A DNA stretch of 35,074 nt from Pseudomonadota bacterium (GTDB taxonomy: Bacteria; Pseudomonadota; Gammaproteobacteria; Burkholderiales; Rhodocyclaceae). Where the stretch lies: contig QQUN01000038.1 of NCBI GenBank assembly GCA_008501585.1, positions 1 to 35,074 of the forward strand, in the 5' to 3' direction. The translations under genes were made by a program, and so were the position numbers. Of the stretch, positions 26,299 to 33,464 are shown one piece after another. Every line of letters begins with the position of its first letter. Position 1 is the first letter of the stretch. The notes under the pieces were generated by a model that saw only the letters and a program-made list of their open reading frames with translations, was not told where the DNA came from and searched no databases.

Positions 26299-28179
26299 AT
26301 GCCCATTCGTACCGCCCTCATCGTTCTGTTCGACCTGGTGACCGCCGCGGTGGCGTGGTCGGCCGGCTTTCTGCTGCGCTTCAACTTCGAGTGGCCACCG
26401 GGCTACGGAGCAAAGTTCTCCTTGAGCCTGATGATCCTGCTGGTGGTGCATGCGGCGGCCTGCCGCTGGGCGGGCCTGTATCGCGGCATGTGGGTGTTTG
26501 CCAGCCTGCCGGATCTCAAACGGGTGCTGAAGGCGGTCGGGGTGTCGTCGGTGGCGCTGCTGGCATTGCTGGCGGCGGATCGGACGTTGCCCGGGATTCC
26601 CCGCTCGATGATGATCCTCTACCCCTTGCTGCTGATCACCATCATGGGCGGTGGCCGGGCCACCTGGCGGATGTGGAAGGAACACCGTCTGTATGGCGAC
26701 CTGCGCGCGGCCGGCAAGCCGGTGGTGGTGGTCGGTGCCGGCACGGGCGGCGCGATGCTGGTGCGGGAGCTCGAACGCAGCCCGGACTGGCGGGTGGTGG
26801 CGCTGGTCGATGACAGCCCCGCCAAGCGTGGCCTGGAGTTGTATGGCTGTCCGGTGGCCGGTTCGGTCGATGAATTGCCGCAGGTGCTGGCGGACTTCAA
26901 GGCCCAGCATGTGATTCTCGCCATGCCGTCGGCTGCGGGCGAGGCCTTGCGCCGGGCGGCGGATCTGGCGGTTCGGGCCGGGGCGCATACGTTTACCGTG
27001 CCCGGCCTCGAAGATCTGATGAGTGGCAAGGTGGCGATCAATGCCATGCGCCCGGTGGAGATCGAGGATCTGCTCGGTCGGGAGTCGGTGTCGATCGATA
27101 CCGACCATGTGCAGGCCATGATTGCCGGCAAGACGGTGCTGGTAACCGGCGCGGGCGGGTCGATCGGCAGCGAGCTGTGTCGTCAGCTGGCCAGGTTCTC
27201 TCCGGCGCGTCTGGTCTTGCTCGAGGCCAGCGAATTCGTGCTCTACACCATCGAACAGTGGTTCGCCAATCACCAGCCGGACGTGGCTATCGTGCCGCTT
27301 GCCGGTGACGTCAAGGATGCGCAGCGGCTGGACGAGATCTTTGCCCAGTGGCAGCCGGCGCTGGTCTTCCATGCGGCGGCCTACAAGCATGTTCCGCTGA
27401 TGGAGGTGGGCAATGCCTGGCAGGCGGTGCGCAACAACGTGCTCGGCACCTTGCAGGTGGCCCAGTGCGCGCAACGCCACGGCGCGGAGCGCTTCGTGCT
27501 GGTGTCGACCGACAAGGCGGTCAATCCGACCAATGTCATGGGGGCCACCAAACGCCTGGCCGAGATGGTGTGTGAGGCGCTGCATTCGCAGGGCGGGCGC
27601 ACGCAGTTCGAGATGGTACGCTTCGGAAATGTGCTGGGCAGCACCGGTAGCGTGATCCCCAAGTTTCAGGAGCAGATTGCGCGCGGCGGGCCGGTGACGG
27701 TCACCCATCCGGAAATCACCCGCTACTTCATGTCGATTCCCGAGGCGGCCCAGCTGGTGTTGCAGGCGGCGAGCATGGGGCGGGGCGGCGAGATCTTCGT
27801 GCTCGACATGGGCGATCCGGTGCGCATCGTCGATCTGGCGCGCAACATGATCCGTCTGTCCGGGTATGCCGAAGACGACATCCGCATCGAGTTCACCGGG
27901 CTGCGCCCCGGCGAGAAGCTGTACGAAGAGCTGCTCGCCGATGCGGAAGAAACCCGCGAGACGCCGCATCCCAAGTTGCGGATCGCCCGTTCCCGCCCGG
28001 TGCCGGCCGACTTCCTGATGGTGCTCGGACACTGGCTGGCCAGTGCCGGGCCGGTGGCCGATGACGCGGTGCGCCAGGGGCTGCTGCGCTGGGTGCCGGA
28101 GTATGTCCCCATGCAGGGGCGGCCCGCCCTCAAGGTCGTCGCCGGTGCGTTGTCCGATGGCGACGTGCGCCGGGCCTGA
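26299..28179 (+). CDS. wbpM: membrane-bound UDP-GlcNAc 4,6-dehydratase (WbpM/PglF type)
   Basis: It makes UDP-4-keto-6-deoxy-GlcNAc for QuiNAc, D-FucNAc or bacillosamine-type sugars. The protein has 626 residues. About four N-terminal membrane helices occupy roughly 1-110. A first nucleotide-binding fold follows with VVVVGAGTGG at 142-151. The catalytic SDR domain starts with GAGGSIG at 284-290. STDKAVNPTNVMGATK at 403-418 has Met414-x3-Lys418 in place of Tyr-x3-Lys, the Thr-Met-Lys triad known for WbpM. LRPGEKLYEEL is near the end. ATG 26299 is preferred over the TTG two codons upstream. It is the last O-antigen gene. Confidence 0.94.
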   Translation: MPIRTALIVLFDLVTAAVAWSAGFLLRFNFEWPPGYGAKFSLSLMILLVVHAAACRWAGLYRGMWVFASLPDLKRVLKAVGVSSVALLALLAADRTLPGIPRSMMILYPLLLITIMGGGRATWRMWKEHRLYGDLRAAGKPVVVVGAGTGGAMLVRELERSPDWRVVALVDDSPAKRGLELYGCPVAGSVDELPQVLADFKAQHVILAMPSAAGEALRRAADLAVRAGAHTFTVPGLEDLMSGKVAINAMRPVEIEDLLGRESVSIDTDHVQAMIAGKTVLVTGAGGSIGSELCRQLARFSPARLVLLEASEFVLYTIEQWFANHQPDVAIVPLAGDVKDAQRLDEIFAQWQPALVFHAAAYKHVPLMEVGNAWQAVRNNVLGTLQVAQCAQRHGAERFVLVSTDKAVNPTNVMGATKRLAEMVCEALHSQGGRTQFEMVRFGNVLGSTGSVIPKFQEQIARGGPVTVTHPEITRYFMSIPEAAQLVLQAASMGRGGEIFVLDMGDPVRIVDLARNMIRLSGYAEDDIRIEFTGLRPGEKLYEELLADAEETRETPHPKLRIARSRPVPADFLMVLGHWLASAGPVADDAVRQGLLRWVPEYVPMQGRPALKVVAGALSDGDVRRA

Positions 28180-28182
28180 GTG

Positions 28183-29016
28183 GTGGCGACCTATGTGATT
28201 GGCGACGTCCAGGGTTGCCACGACTCGCTGCTTGCGCTGGTCAAGAAGATCCGCTTTCGCAGGGGCCGTGACCAACTGTGGTTCGTCGGCGACATCGTCA
28301 ACCGCGGCCCCCGGTCGCTCGATACCTTGCGCGCCATCCGCGGTCTCGGGGAGGCTGCGACGGTGGTGCTGGGCAACCATGATCTCTACCTGTTGATGGT
28401 GGCTGCCGGCTGGCGCAAGCGCGGCAAGGACGACACCCTCCAGCCCATCCTCGATGCGCCGGACGCCGACGAACTGCTCGACTGGCTGGCCGCCCGCCCG
28501 CTGATGCATGTGGCGGGGCGCTTTGCGATGGTGCATGCCGGGCTGTTGCCGCAATGGACGATCCCGCAGGCGCGGGCGCTGGCCAGCGAGGTCGAGGCGG
28601 TGCTCCAGGGGCCCGGAAGGCAAGCCTTTCTGGCCGATCTGGCCGGCAACGAGCCGGCTGCGTGGTCGGATGCGCTCAAGGGGCAAGACCGGTTGCGCTG
28701 CATCGTCAATGCCATGACACGCATGCGTTTTTGCTCGCCCGATGGCCAGATGGAGTTCAAGCACAAGGGGCCGCCAGGCAATGCGCCCGAGGGGGCGCTG
28801 CCGTGGTTTGCCATCCCCGGGCGGGCGCGTGACAGCCACACGGTGCTGGCCGGGCACTGGTCGGCCCTGGGGCTGCATCAGGTGCCCGGCTTTGTGGGGC
28901 TCGATACCGGGTGCCTGTGGGGCGGCAAGCTGACCGCCTATCGCCTGGAGGACGGCAAGGTCTTTCAGGTCAACGCGGTCGAAGCCCGCAAGTCAGCTCA
29001 GGCCGCTTCGCGCTGA
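28183..29016 (+). CDS. apaH: symmetrical bis(5'-nucleosyl)-tetraphosphatase
   Basis: It hydrolyses Ap4A to two ADP and can act on NpnN RNA caps. It has 277 residues, close to E. coli ApaH (about 280). Metallophosphatase motifs are GDVQGCHD at 7-14, GDIVNRGP at 36-43 and GNHD at 64-67. AHAG-type VHAGLLPQW, TRMRFC and LDTGCLWGG follow. Gln10 stands where the E. coli enzyme has His, a variant frequent in ApaH proteins. The GTG start at 28183 gives the family N-terminus; GTG 28180 directly abuts the wbpM stop, so translation may be coupled. Its end overlaps olsA tail to tail by 19 bases. Confidence 0.94.
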   Translation: MATYVIGDVQGCHDSLLALVKKIRFRRGRDQLWFVGDIVNRGPRSLDTLRAIRGLGEAATVVLGNHDLYLLMVAAGWRKRGKDDTLQPILDAPDADELLDWLAARPLMHVAGRFAMVHAGLLPQWTIPQARALASEVEAVLQGPGRQAFLADLAGNEPAAWSDALKGQDRLRCIVNAMTRMRFCSPDGQMEFKHKGPPGNAPEGALPWFAIPGRARDSHTVLAGHWSALGLHQVPGFVGLDTGCLWGGKLTAYRLEDGKVFQVNAVEARKSAQAASR

Positions 29017-29720
29017 GCCTCGGCGGCAGGGGCGGACGCCGGCGGTGCAACCCGTGCCGCGATGGCGGCATGCGCCGCGGTGGCGATGCTGCGGCGATTG
29101 GCGTCGATCGTGGCAAACGCCGGCAGAACGCTCACATGCACCTCGATGCACGGTGCGGCGATGATGGCCTTGAGGCTGTCCAGCACCGACAAGTCACCGT
29201 CGTAGGCCGCGGCTCGGGTGAACGCCCCGTTGGGCGTGCGATAACGCAGTGCCAGCGGCTGGATCGGCTGGCCGGCGCTGATGGCCGGTTGCAGCAGGGC
29301 GGCATGGAAGTGCTGCACATGCGAGCCGTCGGTCGTCGTGCCTTCCGGAAACACCGCCACATGCCGCCCGGCGGCCATGCGCGAGGCGATCTCGTCGTTG
29401 ATGATGCGCGCATGGCCGCGGCTGCCGCGCTGCAGGAACACCGTCTCGTTCATGGCAGCGAGCCAGCCGATGACCGGCCATTGGCGTACGTCGGCTTTCG
29501 ACACGAAGGCGCTGGGGCTCAGCGCGTTGATGGCGAAGATATCGACCCACGACACATGGTTGGCGATCAGCAGGGCGGGGTGGGCCAGGGCGTCGCCGTC
29601 GATGCGGAGCCGGAAGCCGAGCAGCGACAGCAGGCCTTTCGACCAGCGTTGGCGCAACTGCCCGCGCCGCTGGAGCGATAGCCAGGGGAAGACCAGCGCG
29701 GTGGTCAGCACGCCCTGCAC
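28998..29720 (-). CDS. olsA: lyso-lipid acyltransferase, probable OlsA (1-acylglycerol-3-phosphate acyltransferase family)
   Basis: It probably adds the second fatty acid to lyso-ornithine lipid, and may also act on lysophosphatidate. The PlsC catalytic motif is His55-x4-Asp60 in NHVSWVDIF, and the glycerol-3-phosphate binding motif FPEGTTTDG is at 124-132, counted from the GTG at 29720. PlsC-like sequence (RRAWRTTRLALHL) continues in frame upstream of that GTG without any ATG, GTG or TTG. The frame reaches a CTG at 29783 whose last two bases are in the olsB stop, so the true protein may be 21 residues longer. Pairing with olsB supports ornithine lipid synthesis over general phospholipid synthesis. 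Confidence 0.85.
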   Translation of the reverse strand: MQGVLTTALVFPWLSLQRRGQLRQRWSKGLLSLLGFRLRIDGDALAHPALLIANHVSWVDIFAINALSPSAFVSKADVRQWPVIGWLAAMNETVFLQRGSRGHARIINDEIASRMAAGRHVAVFPEGTTTDGSHVQHFHAALLQPAISAGQPIQPLALRYRTPNGAFTRAAAYDGDLSVLDSLKAIIAAPCIEVHVSVLPAFATIDANRRSIATAAHAAIAARVAPPASAPAAEAQREAA

Positions 29721-29779
29721 CAGGTGCAGGGCGAGGCGGGTGGTGCGCCAGGCGCGGCGCAGGGGGGAAGTGGCGGGTT

Positions 29780-30538
29780 TCAGTCTTCGCGTCCCATGAA
29801 GTGTTTGGCGTACTTGGCGTCGAGGCGGCCCATGGGCATCAGGATCGGCAGGTCGGCCACGTTGAAGTCCGGATCCCAGGCCGGATCACCGCATACCCAT
29901 GCGCCTGCGCGCAGGTAACCCTTGATCAGCGGCGGGGCGTCGGTGTCCAGATCGTTGCGCAGTTTGTCGAGCGGCAGCGCGGCACGCGGGAACACCCGGT
30001 ACTCCAGCGGGGCCATGTGCTTCTCGCGGAGCTGATTATACAAACTTGCCGCGCGATGGCCGCCGTCGGCCATGCTCACCGAGGCGCAGCCGATCAGGTA
30101 GTCGTAGCCGTTCTCCTGCATGTAGCGCGCCAGGCCGGACCACAGCAGGGCGATGACGGCGCCCGAGCGGTAGTCGGCGTCGATGCACGAGCGGCCGATT
30201 TCGACCATGCGGTTGCGCAGATGCAGCAGGCGGGTGAGGTCGAACTCGTTTTCCGAGTAGTAGCCACCCACACGGCGGGCCGCGTCGGGGGGCAGGATGC
30301 GATAGGTGCCGACGATCTTGCCGTGGTCTTCGTCGCGCACGATGAGATGGTCACAGAACGGGTCGTAGATGTCGCGATCGACGCCCGGGGTGCGGGTGTT
30401 CAGGCGGGCACCCATTTCGTCGGCGAAGACACGGTAGCGCAGCTTCTGGGCTTCGACCACTTCGGTGTCGCAGGTGGCCAGACCCACATGGAGGTTGCGG
30501 CGGCGGCGAGCGGCGGAATCCTGGCGTTTGTCGAGCAT
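29780..30538 (-). CDS. olsB: L-ornithine N-acyltransferase, OlsB-like (GNAT fold)
   Basis: It would use acyl-ACP to acylate the alpha-amino group of ornithine, forming lyso-ornithine lipid. The 252-residue protein has QKLRYRVFADEMGA at 31-44, FCDHLIV at 61-67, VGTYRILPP at 76-84 and EIGRSCIDADYRSG at 113-126. This is the conserved order for OlsB and related hemolysin-type acyl-ACP N-acyltransferases. GGAG 6 bases upstream supports ATG 30538; ATG 30550 has no such site. It precedes olsA on the same strand. A multi-unit PhoB-type site lies upstream (30591-30630). A related long-chain N-acyl amino acid synthase is the main alternative. Confidence 0.87.
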   Translation of the reverse strand: MLDKRQDSAARRRRNLHVGLATCDTEVVEAQKLRYRVFADEMGARLNTRTPGVDRDIYDPFCDHLIVRDEDHGKIVGTYRILPPDAARRVGGYYSENEFDLTRLLHLRNRMVEIGRSCIDADYRSGAVIALLWSGLARYMQENGYDYLIGCASVSMADGGHRAASLYNQLREKHMAPLEYRVFPRAALPLDKLRNDLDTDAPPLIKGYLRAGAWVCGDPAWDPDFNVADLPILMPMGRLDAKYAKHFMGRED

Positions 30539-30574
30539 GACGTGCTCCATCGGTATTCAATGTCAATGGCCGCC

Positions 30575-30630
30575 ACTGTAGGAAGTGCAGGTTGCGCTCC
30601 CGTGACATGCGCTTTACTGCCGTGTGACAC
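30575..30630 (-). promoter_or_regulatory. putative PhoB-type promoter of olsB-olsA
   Basis: Read on the minus strand, 7-base units GTGTCAC (30630-30624), CAGTAAA (30619-30613), ATGTCAC (30608-30602) and GCGCAAC (30597-30591) recur exactly every 11 bases. Two units match the PhoB half-site core TGTCA well and two are weak. The last unit ends 10 bases before TACAGT (30580-30575), a 4/6 match to the -10 consensus, with no -35. Pho boxes are known to be 11-bp spaced direct repeats ending about 10 bp before the -10. That PhoB binds here is inferred. Confidence 0.6.
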
Positions 30631-30657
30631 CCGGCGGCGCGCGACGGCCGTTGCAGC

Positions 30658-30713
30658 CTGTCATGGCAATGTCACCGGGGCGTCACACGGATGTCGTGCC
30701 GCCGCGCGACAGT
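30658..30713 (+). promoter_or_regulatory. putative PhoB-type promoter of the glycosyltransferase gene at 30721
   Basis: Units CTGTCAT (30658-30664), ATGTCAC (30669-30675), GCGTCAC (30680-30686) and ATGTCGT (30691-30697) recur exactly every 11 bases. The first is a perfect Pho half-site. The array ends 10 bases before GACAGT (30708-30713), a weak -10 that keeps the A at position 2 and T at position 6. Transcription would start at about 30720-30721, at the ATG itself. Confidence 0.65.
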
Positions 30714-30720
30714 CGCCGTC

Positions 30721-31935
30721 ATGGACGCGAGCTTACTTTCCTATGTCGAGCTGCCCGCCGATGCCGACCGGCTGCGCGTGGCGGTGGTCACCGAAACCTA
30801 TCCGCCCGAGATCAACGGGGTCTCGCTCACCACGGCCCGGGTGGTCGACGGGCTGGTCAAGCAGGGGCACAGCGTGATGCTGGTCCGTCCGCGGCAGAGT
30901 GCCGGCGATATGCCGGCGCGGGAAGCGCAGTACGAGGAGATGCTCTCGCGCGGCCTGCCCATCCCCCGCTATCCGCACCTGAAGATGGGCTTGCCGGCGC
31001 GCAACGCATTGATCCGGCTGTGGTCGGTCCGGCGGCCAGACGTGGTGCAGGTGGTCACCGAAGGCCCGCTGGGCTGGTCGGCGCTGGCCGCGGCGCGCAA
31101 GCTGCGCCTGCCGACGATCACCGAGTTCCACACCAACTTCCACAGTTACAGCACCTACTACGGCGTCGGCTGGTTGAAGACGCCGGTAAAGGCCTACCTG
31201 CGGCGCTTCCACAACAAGGGCGATGTCTGCCTGGTGCCGACCCGGGCGATGGCCGATTCGCTGCATCAGGACGGGGTACGGCAGATCGAGGTCGTGCCGC
31301 GGGGGGTCGATACCGAGTTGTTCTCGCCTATCCGCCGCGATGAAGCCCTGCGCGCCAGTTGGGGCGCCGAGCCCCACACCCTGGTGGTGGCGGTGATCGG
31401 ACGCCTGGCGCCGGAGAAGAACCTGGGGCTGGCGATCCGTGCCTTCGAGGCGATTGCCCAGCGCGTGCCTGAGGCGCGGCTGCTGTTCGTGGGCGATGGC
31501 CCGTCGCGCGAGTCGCTGGCGCGGCGCTACCCCGAGCACAGCTATGCCGGCATGCGCACCGGCGAGGATCTGGCCGCGCACTATGCCTCGGCCGACATGT
31601 TCCTCTTCCCCAGCCTGACCGAAACCTTCGGCAATGTCACCACCGAGGCCCTGGCCAGTGGCCTGCCGGTGGTGTGCTTCGACTACGCCGCCGGTGCCGA
31701 GCGCGTGCGCAATGGCCACAACGGCTGGCTGGCGCCGGTGCCCGACGAGGACGCCTTCGTCGATGCCGCGCTGCGCGTGGCCAGCGACCGCAGCGCCCGC
31801 CTGGCCATGGCCGCCAATGCGCGCAAGAGCGTGCAGGATATCGGCTGGCCGGCGGTGGCCGGGAAGATGGTGCGGGTGATGAGCGGCATCATCAAGCAGC
31901 ACGAGGTGCGCCACGGCCTGTGGGTGCCCGGCTGA
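30721..31935 (+). CDS. glycosyltransferase family 4, possible glycolipid synthase
   Basis: A 404-residue GT-B enzyme. ETYPPEINGVSLTTARVVDG at about 25-44 is the N-terminal motif shared with SqdX, MgtA-type mannosyltransferases and Agt-like diacylglycerol glycosyltransferases. TEFHTNFHSYSTYYG, VPRGVDTELF and VIGRLAPEKNLGLAIRAF follow. E-x7-E is Glu301/Glu309 in ETFGNVTTEALASG. It has no O-antigen neighbours on its side and is divergent from olsBA, with a putative Pho box upstream. A role in making phosphate-free glycolipids under phosphate limitation is therefore inferred. No Shine-Dalgarno sequence precedes ATG 30721, so the mRNA may be leaderless. A longer frame from 30691 overlaps the Pho array. 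Confidence 0.83.
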   Translation: MDASLLSYVELPADADRLRVAVVTETYPPEINGVSLTTARVVDGLVKQGHSVMLVRPRQSAGDMPAREAQYEEMLSRGLPIPRYPHLKMGLPARNALIRLWSVRRPDVVQVVTEGPLGWSALAAARKLRLPTITEFHTNFHSYSTYYGVGWLKTPVKAYLRRFHNKGDVCLVPTRAMADSLHQDGVRQIEVVPRGVDTELFSPIRRDEALRASWGAEPHTLVVAVIGRLAPEKNLGLAIRAFEAIAQRVPEARLLFVGDGPSRESLARRYPEHSYAGMRTGEDLAAHYASADMFLFPSLTETFGNVTTEALASGLPVVCFDYAAGAERVRNGHNGWLAPVPDEDAFVDAALRVASDRSARLAMAANARKSVQDIGWPAVAGKMVRVMSGIIKQHEVRHGLWVPG

Positions 31936-32004
31936 GCGGGGTTGAATCCACCGGTGGCGCTTGATCTCGTGGCCACGGTGCGGGCCCGGCCGGGGCGGGC
32001 AGAC

Positions 32005-32010
32005 TATAAT
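32005..32010 (+). promoter_or_regulatory. putative -10 element of the PfkB-family kinase gene
   Basis: A perfect TATAAT, 29 bases before the ATG at 32040, in otherwise GC-rich sequence. No good -35 hexamer is found 16-18 bases upstream. A CCACCGGTGG palindrome at 31948-31957 lies upstream. Confidence 0.45.
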
Positions 32011-32039
32011 GGCGGTTTGCCCACTGAGCGGAATCGCCC

Positions 32040-32975
32040 ATGTCCATCCTCGTCTGCGGTTCGGTCGCCTACGACACCATCATGGTGTTCCACGACCGCT
32101 TCAAGAATCATATCCTGCCCGACCAGATCCACATCCTGAACGTGGCCTTCCTGGTGCCGGACATGCGCCGCGAGTTCGGCGGCTGCGCCGGCAACATCGC
32201 CTACAACCTCAAGCTGCTGGGCGCCGATCCGCTGATCATGGCCACCGTGGGGGACGATGCCGCCCCCTACCTGAGCCGGCTCGACCAGCTCGGTCTGCGG
32301 GCCGACCATGTCCGGCCGGTGCCGGGCGCGTTTACCGCTCAGGCCTTCATCACCACCGATGTCGATGACAACCAGATCACCGCCTTTCACCCCGGGGCGA
32401 TGAACCATTCGCACCAGAACCGAGTCTCAGAGGCCAAGGGTGTGACGCTCGGCATCGTCGCGCCGGACGGGCGTGACGGCATGCTCGGCCATGCGCAGCA
32501 GTTCGCTGAAGCGGGCATTCCGTTTGTCTTCGATCCGGGCCAGGGCCTGCCGATGTTCTCCGGCCCCGAACTCGAAGCCTGCTTGGAGATGGCCAGCTAC
32601 TGTGCGCTCAACGACTACGAAGCCCGCATGCTGAGCGAAAAGACCGGCCGCAGCATCGAGGATCTGGCCGGCGATGTGGATGCGCTGGTGGTGACGCTGG
32701 GGGCCGAGGGCTCGCAGATTTACGTCGAAGGACAACGAATCGACATCCCGTGCGTTAAGGCAGAAGCACTGGTCGATCCGACCGGTTGTGGCGATGCCTT
32801 CCGCAGTGGCTTGCTGTATGGCATCGCCAACGGGATGGACTGGGAAACGACAGGGCGCCTGGCCTCGGTGATGGGCAGCCTCAAGATTGCCCATCGCGGT
32901 GGCCAGAACCACCGCCCGAGCCGAACGGAAATTGCCGAGCGATACGCGGCAGCATTTGGAGAGAAACCATGGTGA
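32040..32975 (+). CDS. PfkB-family carbohydrate/nucleoside kinase (adenosine kinase-like)
   Basis: A 311-residue cytoplasmic kinase of the ribokinase fold. GGCAGNIAYNLKLLG at 47-61 is the substrate-side PfkB signature 1. The catalytic anion-hole motif DPTGCGDAFRSG starts at 246, with Asp252 as the predicted catalytic base. VVTLGAEGSQIY precedes it. The HILPDQIH and GAMNHSHQN segments resemble betaproteobacterial proteins often named adenosine or sugar kinase. The true substrate cannot be fixed. Its TGA overlaps the lipoprotein start region, implying a two-gene unit with a promoter at about 32005. Confidence 0.86.
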   Translation: MSILVCGSVAYDTIMVFHDRFKNHILPDQIHILNVAFLVPDMRREFGGCAGNIAYNLKLLGADPLIMATVGDDAAPYLSRLDQLGLRADHVRPVPGAFTAQAFITTDVDDNQITAFHPGAMNHSHQNRVSEAKGVTLGIVAPDGRDGMLGHAQQFAEAGIPFVFDPGQGLPMFSGPELEACLEMASYCALNDYEARMLSEKTGRSIEDLAGDVDALVVTLGAEGSQIYVEGQRIDIPCVKAEALVDPTGCGDAFRSGLLYGIANGMDWETTGRLASVMGSLKIAHRGGQNHRPSRTEIAERYAAAFGEKPW

Positions 32976-33445
32976 TGGACTGGATTCAACGTAACGGGCG
33001 CGCCCTGCTGCTGGCCTCGGTGGCACTGATCGGTGTGTCGGGCTGCGCCAGCAACCTGACCGGTGACACCTACTCGCGCGGTGAAGCGCGCCGGGCGATG
33101 GTGGTCAAGTTCGGCACGGTGCAGTCGGTCCGCTTCGTCAAACTCGAAGGCACCAAGACGCCGGTCGGCACCGTGGCCGGTGGCGCCATCGGCGGCATTG
33201 CCGGCAGCAGCATCGGCCGTGGCAAGGGCGCCGCGGTGGGGGCGGTGCTCGGCGCCGTGGCCGGCGGCCTCGCCGGTTCGGCGGTGGAAGAGGGCGTGAC
33301 GCGGTCGCAAGGGGTGGAAGTCACCGTGCGCATGGACGACGGCCGCTATCTGGCCGTGGTGCAGGAAGATGCCGGCGAGGGCTTCCGCGCCGGCGAGCGG
33401 GTGCGCATCGTCCAGGATGGCGGCACCATGCGGGTGTCGCGCTAA
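32969..33445 (+). CDS. glycine-zipper 2TM outer-membrane lipoprotein (SlyB/Pcp-like)
   Basis: A 158-residue lipoprotein. The signal peptide (about 1-25) ends in a lipobox, VSGC, with Cys26 as the lipidation site; Ala and Ser at +2/+3 argue for outer membrane sorting. Residues 71-104 form a glycine zipper (GGAIGGIAGSSIG, then GAVLGAVAGGLAGSAVEEG), as in SlyB and Pcp. A beta-rich tail follows. GGAG at 32958-32961 precedes ATG 32969; ATG 32975, in TGATG with the kinase stop, is possible. It probably helps outer-membrane integrity, as SlyB does. Confidence 0.88.
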   Translation: MVMDWIQRNGRALLLASVALIGVSGCASNLTGDTYSRGEARRAMVVKFGTVQSVRFVKLEGTKTPVGTVAGGAIGGIAGSSIGRGKGAAVGAVLGAVAGGLAGSAVEEGVTRSQGVEVTVRMDDGRYLAVVQEDAGEGFRAGERVRIVQDGGTMRVSR

Positions 33446-33464
33446 ACGGCCTGGCGGGTCCGGC

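Noticed and set aside
26191-28878. 895-codon open frame on the minus strand
   Set aside because: It is antisense to wbpM and apaH, both strongly supported by motifs. Its composition (His, Arg, Gln, Pro rich, no domains) is typical of a GC-rich shadow frame.
30620-30690. Inverted repeat CCGTGTGACACC / GGCGTCACACGG as a terminator or single palindromic operator
   Set aside because: The arms are 47 bases apart, and both are better explained as units of two oppositely oriented 11-bp spaced Pho-type arrays.
29801-30877. 358-codon plus-strand frame opposite olsB
   Set aside because: It crosses olsB and the Pho-box region and lacks any family motif; olsB motifs on the other strand are clear.
30733-31914. 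393-codon minus-strand frame opposite the glycosyltransferase
   Set aside because: The plus strand encodes a clear GT4 protein with all motifs; the antisense frame has no recognisable domain.
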